This document shows positions 20,702 through 32,259 of a stretch of 64,000 bases of DNA, one piece after another. A model generated the notes under the pieces. The model was not told the origin of the DNA, did no database searches, and saw only the letters and a list, made by a program, of their open reading frames with translations. The stretch covers positions 87,734,717 to 87,798,716 of the forward strand of contig CM045762.1 of the NCBI GenBank assembly GCA_025200525.1, written 5' to 3'. Origin of the DNA: Camellia lanceoleosa (Eukaryota; Streptophyta; Magnoliopsida; Ericales; Theaceae). Within the stretch, counting starts at the first letter, position 1. Each line of letters starts with the position of its first letter. The translations under genes were made by a program, and so were the position numbers.

Positions 20702-23193
20702 TGTCACGACCCAAACCCGGCCCTATGGGTTTAGCATCAGAATCGCCAAGAATCCGAGATTACCGATGTCTGATCAAACAGTCTGAGGGCTGGCGGAAGC
20801 CAATACAGTAAATGACTAGTGTCCGTAGAGCTGTGAAAATCTGTATGCCAAAAACATTTTTATGCATTCAGACAGTTCAAAACAGTACAATCCATATACA
20901 GTCTATACAATCATTTACAAGCAGTCGGTACAGGGATCAAATCCCTAGACAACAGTACAGTAAAACAGTAAACGGTCTATACAACGGTACAAAACAGTAA
21001 AGAGACCGATAGGGGACACAAAAACACCCCAAGCCATAACATGGCAACTCGGAACCTCGCAGTGAGGCACACAGGCTGGCTTGACAAAACTGGGGACCAA
21101 TCCCACGCTCCTAGCTCCGGTCTGGCTGCTGAGAACCTACATATATATATAAACAGTGAGCTAAAGCCCAGTGAATAACATAACGTGTAAAGAGGTTATG
21201 AATGAATGTCCCTTACAGTAATGAAATCAATTCATTATACAGTATTTCAATCTTCGATTTCACCAATCAAGATTTCAATCAATCACCATATGTGGTACAT
21301 CCATTAGCCTATAAGCAGAGGTCCAAAAGGACCGGCCTTACTGACCCAACAATAATGATGGCCATCAAACAGTATGGTTCCACAAGGAAACCGACAGAGC
21401 TCAGAATACAATAACAATGGTGCTAAGGATGCCTGTCTGATTAAATGCAGGACATACATTCATTCAATAAACAATATCAGTTCAATAAACAGTTCAGTTT
21501 AGTATTCAAAATATAACCATTTGAACATATCTTTACACAATCTGTTACTCACAGTGATTGGGCTATCAGTAGCTAGAACGCGTCCCCGAGAGCCAACCCT
21601 AAACAGTTAACAAATAGAACACACACTAAGTTCACAGTCGGAAGGATGATAATTAAATCTCTAAATTTCCTCGGTGTGGTTCTATGTCTAAATCCTCATT
21701 AAGATGTCTTAAACTAGGCCTAAGAATGCTTAGGATGGGATGAGGATGCAAAAATACAGTTGGAAGTCATTTTTCAAAAGTTGCTGAAAATAGGGGCCTC
21801 GCTCGAGCGAGCCTTCCTTCGCTCGAGCGAGGTTGCAAAAACAAAGGCTTCGCTCGAGCGAAAAATCCTTCGCTCGAGCGATCTGATGAAACAGTAAAAG
21901 TACTGGATGCTCAATTTTTACGCGCGATGCTCGCTCGATGCTCGCTCGAGCGAGCTTCCAAAATCAAAGGGTTCGCTCGAGCGAGCCTTCCTTCGCTCGA
22001 GCGGTCTGATGGAACAGTAAAAGTACTGGATGTTCGATTTTTACGCTCGAGCCACCAATCTTTCGCTCGAGCGGGGCTCAGAGGAAAACGTTGGTCGCTC
22101 GAGCGAGGAATCCTTCGCTCGAGCGAAGAAGCCAAATCTGGAATTTCCAGATTTGCCTTCCTAGCTCAAACCAAGCATTCTCAACTCAATTCTCGACCTC
22201 TTGGGCTCAAATTCTGGAGAATACATCCCAAAACAATGTATAACAAGTTTCAAAAGCCAATTTATGAATTCAAGCCCCAAAGGTGAGTCAATAAAACCAT
22301 TTTTCAAACCCATTTTCAAGAACACTTCCAAAACATGCAATGCATGAGTTTCAAACCCAATTCAATCTTCAAATCTTGCTCTAGAGAGCTCAATAGTTGG
22401 AAAACATTCTGAAAACATGAGCTAATATATAGACATGGACATGCATGTGCAATTTTTTAAGAATTCAACTTCAAAATGCATCAATTCAAGCATGCATGTA
22501 ACATTTGAGCTCCAATTCACTATTTATGAGCAAATTCATGTCTTAGTTCTACAATGGTGTATGAAACATGCAAGATGGAACTCCAAGACAACAAGAAGAT
22601 GATGGTATCCTTACCTAGAGTGTCAATTACAAGTCTTGGAAGCTCAATTATGCCAACTACACCTCAATCCTAAGCAAATTCAACAATTTGAGCTTAATTC
22701 TCTTACTCTCCCCCTATTTCCTCTCTTGGTCGGCTGGATAGCAAGAAGTGGGAGAAGAAATGTCTTGTATTGAGTTCAATAAGGCTCTATAATAATAATA
22801 AACAAGAGTCCACTCACATGGCAATTTGGTAAATAAGCCTAAGTTCGTAATTAACTCAATTTAATCTAGTTTAATCATTCCTAATCAATTTTCAGATAAA
22901 TATACCATTAAATCACAAATATTCTCCTGATTACAAAACACTAAACGGTTTCGAAATCGGCCGCCGATAAGGCCTTCAATTAACAGTTTAAACACATGGA
23001 TTCAAACAGATAATTAATCAATTAAACAGATAGAAATGCAATATAACAGATAACGTTTCCAATTTCAGTTCCAGTTTCAATCAGTCTATCCAATACTTCA
23101 GTTAATCCAATTATCAGTCATTAGCAGGTCAGTTTAGTAATAATCAGTATTTAATTCAGTGGTTATTCAGTAATCGGTACGAGGGTTGTTACA
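20702..23193 (-). repeat. LTR of element B (2492 bp)
   Basis: Starts in sense TGTAACAACCCTCGTACC at 23193 and ends ...GGGTCGTGACA at 20702. The interior is AT-rich with frequent 'aacagt' words, and holds a cluster of perfect CGCTCGAGCG palindromes at 21790-22130. A decayed relative lies at 59962-62238. Only one LTR of the element is in the window. Confidence 0.85.
21790..22130. promoter_or_regulatory. Cluster of CGCTCGAGCG palindromes in LTR B
   Basis: About ten perfect copies of the palindrome CGCTCGAGCG, mostly in pairs with 7-25 bases between them, sit in two related halves that share 'agtaaaagtactggatg'. Every copy contains three CpG sites. Function not known; a binding site or a target of dense methylation are both possible. 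Confidence 0.75.
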
Positions 23194-24228
23194 TTAACCA
23201 AGTCTCTGGGATTTATGAAGCAAATGATGAAAGAATGGCGAAGTACCAAGCTCTGGTCCGGGAACACATCAAACAGTTTCTGGCAATCAGAGTCTAGCAG
23301 ATTGGCCGTGAAGAAAACAGCCGAGCTGATGAACTGGCCGACCTCGCTTTGATGGTAGATAGTACGTCTCCAAACCCCTTGTTAATTGACTTTCTTCCAC
23401 AGCCAAGCATTGAAGACGCCGGGCAGACGGATGTACTTTGCACCGCGCTAGACCCTTCTTGGATGGACCCCATAATCTTGTTTCTCAGGGACCGGACTCT
23501 ACCAACCGAAAAGAAAGAAGCGCACAAAGTCCGGGTGAAGTCAGAGCGGTTTTGGCTCTCTCCATCTGGTGCGTTGTATAAAAAGTCCTTTACTGGCCTT
23601 TATCTAAAGTGCGTGCACCCGAGTAGTGTGGAGGCCTTTCTGTTCGAAATTCACGAAGGCATTTGTGGCAGCCATATAGGGGGCAAGTCCTTGGCCTACC
23701 GAGCTATTTCGCAGGGATACTGGTGGCCGTGCATGCAGGCCGACGCATAGAAATATGTTCGTAAGTGCGAAAAATGCCGAATTACCATCGATCCATCACC
23801 GCCAGGAACTTCTCCTCACCGATCCTTGGCCCTTTGCCATGTGGGGGCTAGATATAGTGGGGCCACTGCCAACAGCACCGGGTAACCGGAAATTCTTCAT
23901 TGCGGCCACAGATTACTTCATGAAATGGGTTGAAGCTGAGCCCTTGGCAACAATCAAAGAGAAAGACGTGAAGCGGTTTGTCTGGCAGAACGTGGTCACG
24001 CGGTTTGGCGTCCCAAAGATTTTGATCTCTGGTAATGGCATCGGTTTGTGATCGCCTATTCAGAGGATTTTGTGAAGATCTGAAGATTGAATTTTACAAC
24101 TCCACTCCGGCTTACCCACAGTCCAATGGTTAAGCCGAGGCATCAAACAAGACTATTCTTGATGGGTTGAAGAAACAGCTGGAAAAGGCAAAGGGAAAAT
24201 GGGCTGAGGAATTACCCAGCGTCTTTTT
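23194..24228 (+). pseudogene. RNase H end and integrase of element A, decayed
   Basis: Directly after the B insertion the frame reads SGIYEANDERMAKYQALVR and REENSRADELADLAL, the end of RNase H. Integrase follows: zinc-binding HHCC (IHEGICGSHIGG ... CEKC, about 23650-23780) and the catalytic core from DPWPFAMWGLDIVGPLP (about 23823) through GNRKFFIAATDYFMKW. The second catalytic aspartate is lost: the motif reads ISGNG where ISDNG is usual. The third (NG*AEASNKTI, about 24129) is kept next to a stop. Other damage: a stop in RNase H near 23295, a stop at 23748, frameshifts near 23790 and 24040, and an abrupt end after ELPSV at 24228. Expected product: DNA integration; not functional here. Confidence 0.85.
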
Positions 24229-25716
24229 CTCGGCTGCATCAAGTTGACCGAGCAACCGGTTGTTATCAGTGTTTGCTATCTCCAGCGAGGACTTTGTTCG
24301 GCCGAGCTCACCGAGGCTTTGCACTTGGTCGCTTGTCGGCCGCCGCAGCCCGATGTATGCGTTCCATAACCAGATGCTGTTTTTGAATGGCCTGCAAGCA
24401 GCAAAGTTGATTAGAGAAGGAACCGGTCAAATACTTGTAAAAATTTCAATGGAAGGTTGACTCACCCTGGCCATGGACTTCACAGATGATTTTACCAACC
24501 GAGTGTCAGGGACGTGGTCACTGCCGACCACGTCACTCGGCAGTAAAAGTGCTTTGGAGAGATCAAAGGCTAGCAGGTGCTCTTTATCAGCCTTGATCGC
24601 CGCGTTCTCGGATGTCTTGGCCGATTAGCTTCAACTGATGGACGCCAGCAGATCGGGTTAGTTGTTTGATCGGTTGCTTTCGGTGGTGAGTTGACCACCA
24701 CCGGCTCGTGACGGTCCGCTGTGAGCTCTTTTGCTAGCCCGGCGTTAAGTTGGTTGCTTGTTGGATTGCTCGACTGCCGGGGAAGAAAGAGCGATCACGG
24801 CGTCGCTTGCTTGTCCGGTGGCTGGCGAGCGGATTGCAACACTTGGTATCTCGGCCGATGTGGCGGTGAGCAAATTTTTGATTCTGCTTCTTTTTGCCAT
24901 CTCTTGCTCCTCGGTCAGGCGGATGAGTGGTACATCTGGCAGGGTTGGATCTGGTGGAGGTGATGGAGTACGAAGGAAGTCTGTGACTTTACTCCGCCGA
25001 GGAGCGGAGTATCTATATGTGGGGGTGTAGCCAAGCAATTGGTTGCAATCTCGGTTGCGATACCGGAGCGCTGTCCTGATTACCTCGACGTTGGGGAAGT
25101 GGTAGTTGGCTTGCAAGGCTTGGATTGCTGCAAAAGAAGCAAGAAAAAAAATGATTACAGAAACAAGAGAAAAATCATTTTATCGAGCTAATTAGCGCGG
25201 CTTACATGTGCTACCAAAGTTCTTGCTTATCATCCAGCCCAGTACCGCGGCTGTCTCGTAGTTGCCTAACACCCAGAAGAAATCATCGTCGTGAAGATCC
25301 TTGTCTGGAGTGCCGGTTACGATTTTCTCCCTGCCCGGTCTAATTTTGAGGTAATAGGCGAGCCCGTCGCCGGTGTGGCCTAAAGTGTATTGGCGCAAGA
25401 TCTCGGCTAAACCTAGGCTTATGCCCAGCCGATTGTTTAGTTTGTGCACGCCGTTTATTATTCGGTAGGTGTTGGTGGATACTTGTGTTGGCGCCAGCCC
25501 GGTCCGGCGCAGGAACTCGGTCATGAGGGGATTGACTGGGAAGCGGAGGCCTCCTTCTACTATTGACAGCACGGTAAAGGGGCATTGGTCAAGTTTGCCC
25601 CAGGGTGTTGTCTTCTCTATCGCCAGCTCTAGATGGACGTTGGCCGGGATGCCGTACTCCTCTCTAAACGCATCTAGCGCGGCTGGTGTGTCCACTAGGA
25701 AGCGGAATTTCCCCAT
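24130..25716 (-). pseudogene. Antisense spliced ORF of element A (putative plant transposon domain, PF04195-like)
   Basis: Exon 1 (25716-25206) starts MGKFRFLVDTPAALDAFREE and carries the block GIPANVHLELAIEK ... GGLRFPVNPLMTEFLRRTGL ... NTYRIINGVHKLNN, typical of the 'putative gypsy type transposon' domain. A 78-base intron (25205-25128) has GTAAGC at its donor and TTTTGCAG at its acceptor, and joins frames cleanly to exon 2 (from 25127, SIQALQANYHFPN) which runs to a stop at 24745. Further coding-like pieces follow: a stretch with a possible second donor GTGAGT near 24463, and MQSLGELGRTKSSLEIANTD...LLGQLDAAEKK at 24324-24220, coiled-coil-like. The last part runs into integrase DNA, so the end is deleted. 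Function unknown. Family name recalled from motif likeness, not searched. Confidence 0.65.
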
Positions 25717-26682
25717 GAGACCGAGCTAGTGTATCTCGGCTGAGGGGTTTGGCACTGTGCTAATTGGATGTTGCTCGGTCTTGAGAGCCTCAGATGTGGT
25801 CAAAGGTCCCCTTGGACTCTGCAGGAAAAGGATGGCAAGTGTGAGTGTGAGCACGGTCGCGCAAAGTGAGCTTGACTTTAGCTCGGTCATAAAGAGTGTC
25901 AAACCGCCTCGGTTGTCTAAGCTAATCAAGGAGCTTGGTCGCCCAAGCGGACCAGATATTAGCCCGGTTGAGCGGCCAGATCCTCTTTGCTATTTTGGTT
26001 TTCGCTGGATTTGTGATAAACATGATATTTGCTTAGTTCTAAGAGTTTTTTGGATCAAATGGAGACCAGGAGCCCGATCCGCCCCAGTTCTTCAGTGTTC
26101 TTCAGGGAAAATGAAGAACACCATGAACGTTTGAAGGTTTAGGGTGATTTTTGGTGCCCAAGTCCTAAAAGCTACGTTTTTCTGCCCTAATGTGTGAAAT
26201 ATTAAAGAAAATGACAATAAGAGGGGAGTTGAAGGACTTACCAGGCTAGGGCAGAGAGTTTTTCTCTTTCGAGCTCGAGATCAGCAACGGCAAAAGATGG
26301 GCAGGAGCTCTGGAGGGCTTCGAATGGCAGAAAATCAGTAAGGAAGGAAGGAAGAGTGAGGGGGGCATGTATATAAGCATCACGAGGCCGCCAAAATTTG
26401 AATTTCTTTCGACGACTGGTTGGCCACTCGAGGACTAATGGGAGGGCGCCACCTGTCACCATTAATGGCAGCGTCAGAGTTGAAGAGACGGGGGACAGAT
26501 GAGGCGTCACCGAGACGAAAGAGACAAAGAAAATCGAATGGGCGTTCTTGGGGAAGAGACCGGGCTAGTCTGAAGGCGAGCATGCCCGGCTGCGATTGGC
26601 GAATAATAAGGCCGAGGAAGTGCTACCCCGGTTAGAGTATGTAATTCCAGTCACGCTTCAGCGGACGGAATTAAGGGGCAAT

Positions 26683-27553
26683 TGAGAGGGAGATTTATGA
26701 TCTTGGGGTGGGCCGAGGTAACGGCCGAGAAAGATTGGTAGCCAAGCGGATCATTGGGCCGAGATGATCTGCGATCCGCCCAGGATTGGGCTGCCAGGAC
26801 ATGGGCCGGGCAGGTGTTGGGCCAGGTATGCGCCGCCCAGTCCGGAAAGAAGTTGCTCGGTTAAGGCAACGCTCGGTTGGACCGAGCTACGTGTATGGCA
26901 TAAACGAAGCCAGTCAGGTTGGCTGAACGGCGCCCGGAAAGGCGTCATCGGCCGAGGAACCTGTCTGCTCGGCAGGAAGGCCAACCACAGTCAAGTTAAA
27001 TGACCGGCGCCCGGAAAGGCGTAGTCAGCCGAAATACTTGTTTGCTCGGCAGGAAGGCCGACCACAGGTGAGCACGAGGTGTCCCGGGCTCGGCTTTGCC
27101 GAGATGCTGCCTAGCTCGGTTCTCTTGAGCTTAGCCAGAGAAGAGCATGGGCATGTAGCACAGCTCGGCCATGGGTAAGACTTTCGGCTCACGAGCTCAA
27201 TGAGCAGTGGCAGTTGAGATTAGGTGATGTTCAGCAAGGTTTACGCTGACAGATGGGATAGCAGAGCCACGTGTCAGGAAATGACTGGGAGCGGATATGG
27301 GGCGCAGAGGGTATATAGGCATGTCTGCGCCCCCCATACACGGACAATAAACATGGGGTAAGGAAATTCTTACATTCAAACACTCTCTTCTCTCTCTCTC
27401 TATCCTAAGGTGTGTGCTAATTTGATCGTCGGAGGGGTTTTTCGGCCACACACCGCCGGGTAGCTCACCGCCGTTGTGCTTTCAGGTGATCAGATAGAAA
27501 CGGAGCTTGGAAGAAAGGAGTACGGGCTTGTCTGAATATTTGTTCCCCGTACA
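26683..27553 (+). repeat. 3' LTR of element A (about 871 bp)
   Basis: Begins TGAGAGGGAG after a purine-rich tract 'aattaaggggcaat' and ends ...CCCCGTACA before 'atgtctg'. Both ends have TG/CA. A TATA box TATATA at 27312-27317 precedes 'acaataaacatggggta' and a CT-rich leader. Without the 5' LTR the left border stays a judgement. The last 300 bases contain a direct repeat 'ggcgcccggaaaggcgt' at about 26930 and 27005. Confidence 0.65.
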
Positions 27554-30500
27554 ATGTCTGTCATCAATGCAGTGATGAGACGTTACATAATAAATAAAAA
27601 TATGTCTTGTTATTATTATTATTGATAATATATTTCTTTATTTACCTTTTTATAATGTTCAAAAATTTAATTTATATTTATTGTTAGTTTTTGTAGATGA
27701 GAAGTCAAAAATAAATTTTAACCAAATTCAAGTTATAACTAATTTGAGATTGAAAAGGAAATTTAATTTTAAAATATTTTTAAAAAAATGCAAGGAAAAA
27801 TTGGAACTATAAATTAAAATTATCAAGCAACCTAATTCTATAAAAAAATTTAAATGAAAAATTGATCAAATTTGAATTTATAATTTTAAATCTTTTTAAT
27901 AAGCCATTAATTTTTTTATTCAGGTTCTAGCTTGATCTGGTCTTAAATAGTTTTTCAGATATAAATATATCTTAATAATGATATAATCAATATTAGACAT
28001 ATTTTAAGAAGGGTAAATTATATCGACAGTCCTCGCATTTTGTCTCTTGTGTCAATTTGGTCTCTGTAATTTTAAGTAGTTTGGTTTTTATCCATAATTT
28101 TAGATTTTGTATTAATTTAGTCCAATTGATCATGCCGGTGAAGATTTTTGAAAGAAAATAGTTATTGAGTTGGTGGAGATTAACTTATTGAGTTGAACAA
28201 GTTTATAATTTTGTCTATAAAAGTATAACATATGTTACTCATATGTGTATTTTCAATTAAAAAAACACTAGCAATTATAACAATTGGACCAAATTGAGAC
28301 AAAATTATAAATTTAGGGTCAAAATTGAACAAATTAAAATTGCAAGGACAAAAATAACACGAGTTGAAACATAAGGATTACCAATGTAATTTATGTTTTT
28401 AAAATTAATTTTGAAATTGTTAATAAATATACCAAACAAATATGTACATATTTCCTATTTTTGTTATAAATTTTTTTTAAAATATATTTACTAATTAAAA
28501 ATTAAATAAATAGGTAGGTCTATTACCTCATGGATTGGACATGAACTAGACGATTATCTAAGGACTAGGTTTAAATCAATAATTATTGGCAAAAAAAATC
28601 GACATGAACTAAATTTTCTTGGCTACTTTTTAGTGTTTAATCCAACATTAGAACCCCCAAATTAGCTCATATCAGTCACAAACTAATAAAACTATGATAT
28701 AATTTAAATATAAAATTTAAATTTATTAGGGCTAGAATATGACCTACAATTTAGGTGGCTTTATCTTAAATAATTTTTTTATACATAAATATATATAACT
28801 ATTCATTTAATTGTTTTAAACATAAATATATAGTTTTTTTTTTAAAATTATAGTTCAAATTTTTTAATAAGTATGCATAAAATAAGTCCATATTTCTTAT
28901 TTTTATTATAAAAAAATATTTACAAATATTTATTTACTAATTTAATAAATGGATAGGTCAAATGATTCATATAAGTTGGGAACAAAACAAGACAATTTTT
29001 AATAATTAGGTGAAGGACAAGTTGGCGTAAATCTAATATTAAACCAAAATTTAATATCACAAGTGAATTTTAATTCATTTTTACGTAAATCTTATAACAT
29101 AAGAGGAATTATAATTTGTAGACTTCAAAAAACATGAAAAAAATTACTATATTGACAAATATAATTTACCACTATCATATAATAAATTAAATTTATGAAA
29201 CTCATAAGACGAAATGTATTTATATTTTATTATAAATATAATTTTTGTGATTTATTTTTTAATTTTTACCACTTAAATTATGACATATATTTGTTATTAA
29301 GAACTTAGTGCACACAATTAATGACATAAGAATAAAAAAAAAAAAATTTCTCTTATATGTAATTGTGATAAAAATGATAAAATTTAATTAATTCTAAATC
29401 ATTTTTGCTAAATATTGTAGATATATATATATATATATTGATTATTATTTAACCTTAAATATTAATTTTTGATTATTTATGCACTGGTAATTATGCTAGT
29501 AACTCTAATATGAGAAAAATGACTTACTAGAACGTAAGTTCAAATGTATGGAATCAATTAGGATAGAAAAATATGTTATGTACCAAATGGAATATAAGTC
29601 CATCAAAATGCATTTTCTACTAAATCTCTCAAATGTTTTTATGGAAAAATTCTACTTTGATAATCATGTTGCATAAAAATAAATTATATTCAATTTAGTT
29701 AAGTGTTAAAAATTATTTTTGAAAAATTAGAAAAACTAGACAAAAAAAAAGGCCAAAAAATATATTTTAAAATTAAAAAACAAATATTTCTACTCCTAAA
29801 AAAAGAAAAAGAAAAAATTGTATGAAAATAATTTGTATATATTATTTTCTCCCAATTTTTTCACCAAACTAGTTTTTTGATCTTTTTCTTTTTATTTTCT
29901 TCTAGAAAATAGATTACAAAAACTCAACCAAATAGGAGGGTGTTTTGGGAAGTTGGTAAAAAGCTGACTTTTGGCTTTTTACCAAGCTTTTTAACTTTTT
30001 GAAGAGTGATTTGAAAAGTTGGTAAAAAGTTGACTTTTGACTTTTTAGTTTAATATTTGTTTATGGTGTCAAATCAAATTAAAATGACCAAAATACTCTT
30101 ACCCAACATAAGGAATTTATTTTTTTTTATTTTTTTGTCATAGGCCCTAATTTGTAATTTCACACTTGCATTTTTGGCACTTCCCAAGCCAATTTTGTTG
30201 CGTTTTTGTCACTTGTGTTTTTGGACATTTTGACAAATACGTGACTTTTTATTTTGGTTTCTAAAACGGCCCAGAGAGGTGTTTGGTGTATATGCATGAT
30301 GATTGTGGTACATAAAGTGAGACGATTAAGGAAGAGTACAGAGAGGGAGGGCCGTGAAACAGGAGAGAAGGGGTAGAGGTTAAGGTAGAAGGAGGGGTGG
30401 TGGTAAAGGAACACTAAAAGTTTGAGAGTGAATTTGAATAAGAGAAAAATAAGGGGTTGGAATTTGGATTTGGATTTTGCAGTTTGAGTTTTGAAATTTG

Positions 30501-32228
30501 TGTTTTGGGTCTTAAAATTGGACATAAATTGATTTTTGAAGTAAATTGAGAAAAATTATAAACAGTAAGACTAATGTAAAAAAATATAAAAAAAAAATAA
30601 AATTAAAGACTGTAGTGAAACTTATGTAGGGGAAAAATAGCTTTTTCTTTAATAAATTGCAAAAAAAAAAAAAAAAAAAAACCAATGTTTAGGGCTAAAA
30701 TAGAAAAATATTTCGGTGATTACCGAAATTAGACGATCAGAGCTTTCTCTTTGCATGGCTGTCAAGGTAACCTCTTGCTTGTTTAGCTTGAAGAAGTTCC
30801 TGTTGGGCTCTTGAATTTAGTTTTGAAGGATTTGGCAAACTAATGTTAGAGTTCTTTTATTCTCTTATCTTAAAAAAAAAAAAGTATTTTAAAGACCAAA
30901 TTTAAAAAAACAAATGCTATAACTGAAGGAGCAAAAGTAACTTTTATGAGTAAAGAAAAAAAAGTAACTTTATAAGGATAAACTATCAATAGGTCCTAAT
31001 AGTTGGACTTAACTCCTATCAAATTCTATTGAAAATAAATCTTGGTAAAATTGTCGCTAAAAATAATTTTTTTGGTGACAATTTTTTTACATACGTTGCT
31101 AAAAATTGATAATTAATAACTTTTTTTATCATGATTTTTATAAATTGTTGCTAAAACTTACGATTATTATTTTTTTTATGACAAATTTTTTCTATAAGAC
31201 TTATTAGACAATAAGTCCACTTGTTAGGACTTACACGTAAGTACCCCAAATTATAAATACATTCTCTTAGGTTTTATTAAAATACTAATCACTTTCTATA
31301 GTTTTGAAAATTACATTTCAATTCTTGAAGTTTCTAATTTCATAACAAATCGTTATTTTTATTAATATATTATCAAGTCAATTAATAATTTTTAATAATA
31401 TTAGAAATATGTTTTAATTAATAATTTAACTAATTTTATTATCGTATAAGAGAGTAATTATGAATTTTATTTTTTTATTTAATTCTGTTAAATAAAAAAT
31501 TAAAAAAAAAATATATTCATAATTAAAAAATAATTTATAATTGAAATAAATCTCAAAAAATATATTTATAAATTAAAAAAAAAATGAAGATGTCATTATT
31601 ATTAGATAGCAGGACAAAAAAAAGAAAAAAAAAGGGAGAGCACCACGTGCTCCGTTATGTGGAAGCCAGCCATCGACTGAGAGTCGACATTCTTTTAAGG
31701 CAGTGGCTTGCCTCACCATCATTGGAGGGTCCAATTTGGTCATTGGTGAGTCTATTTTTTTTTAAATAATTTGAATTGTTTATATTTTAGAGATTATTGA
31801 GTAAATTATTCTTGTAAATAATTACATCAATTAGATAATAAATATTATCTATTTGGATTACCTTTTTACAAATAGTTAATTTTTTGACTGTCTATTTTTT
31901 TAAGATAAAAGTGATTCGAATACATAATATCTCTTATTTATCGACGTAATTTTTTACAGAGATAATATATTCAAAAAATTTTAAAATGTGAACAATTTAA
32001 ATTATTAAACTGAGTCCAATGAGTCAAACTGAACCAGATTATTCCAGATCTGAACTGAATACCATCTAGGCCTTCTTTTAAAACTATTAATTAATTAAAA
32101 TCTGACCAAAAAAAAATGGAAAGAAATTTACTATTAACTCTGAAAGTGGAGAAAAATAGATTGCAGAGAGAGTCACATAAATGACACATCTTTCATTCTG
32201 ATGTCTTAGTAATTGCTACTTTCTCCTC
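27554..32228. other. AT-rich intergenic DNA, no gene seen
   Basis: Long A/T runs, with one clear MITE (28013-28394). At 29935-30060 'agttggtaaaaag' and 'gactttttacc'-like pieces suggest a decayed inverted-repeat element. A stretch at 31030-31200 with 'ttgctaaaa' words resembles CACTA-like subterminal repeats weakly. A 121-codon frame at 30160-30525 (-) has no family likeness and low complexity. Confidence 0.6.
28013..28394. mobile_element. MITE with long imperfect inverted repeats
   Basis: The left arm begins 'ggtaaattatatcgacagtc' and runs through 'gtcaatttggtctctgtaat'; the right arm, read on the - strand, begins 'ataaattacattggtaatcc' and runs through 'tgtctcaatttggtcc'. The arms match imperfectly for more than 100 bases. 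No coding capacity. Superfamily not certain; Mutator-like is possible given the long arms. Confidence 0.65.
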
Positions 32229-32236
32229 TATATAAA
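32229..32236 (+). promoter_or_regulatory. TATA box candidate of the DUF789 gene
   Basis: TATATAAA followed by 'caccctc', about 910 bases upstream of the start codon. The distance fits a 5' leader with an intron (candidate donor GTAAGT at 32718, acceptor TTTTCAG ending at 33063, 346 bases). Inference from sequence only. Confidence 0.4.
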
Positions 32237-32259
32237 CACCCTCAAATAATATACTATAA

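Larger units (their letters stand above)
19669..23193 (-). mobile_element. Ty3/gypsy element B, 5' part (LTR, primer site, gag)
   Basis: On the - strand the order is LTR (23193 to 20702), Met-tRNA primer site (20698-20687) and gag (20497 to 19669), where element C has been inserted. The rest of B should lie beyond the left edge of the window. B itself interrupts the RNase H of element A at 23193/23194. The primer type and gag resemble the Del/Tekay-like branch, which I infer without an RT sequence to prove it. Confidence 0.8.
23194..27553 (+). mobile_element. Ty3/gypsy Tat-type element A, 3' part
   Basis: On the + strand: end of RNase H and integrase (23194-24228), an antisense ORF (25716-24130, -), purine tract (about 26665-26682) and 3' LTR (26683-27553). 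The 5' part lies beyond the nested elements, outside the window. Stops, frameshifts and a deletion at about 24228 show it is dead. Antisense ORF plus RNase H/integrase type place it in the Tat lineage. Confidence 0.75.

Noticed and set aside
26238..27003. Overlapping frames in the end of element A
   Set aside because: They lie in the GC-rich untranslated end and LTR of A and match no family.
30160..30525. 121-codon frame on the - strand
   Set aside because: Low-complexity composition, no family motif, and inside AT-rich DNA with inverted-repeat pieces; judged a chance frame.
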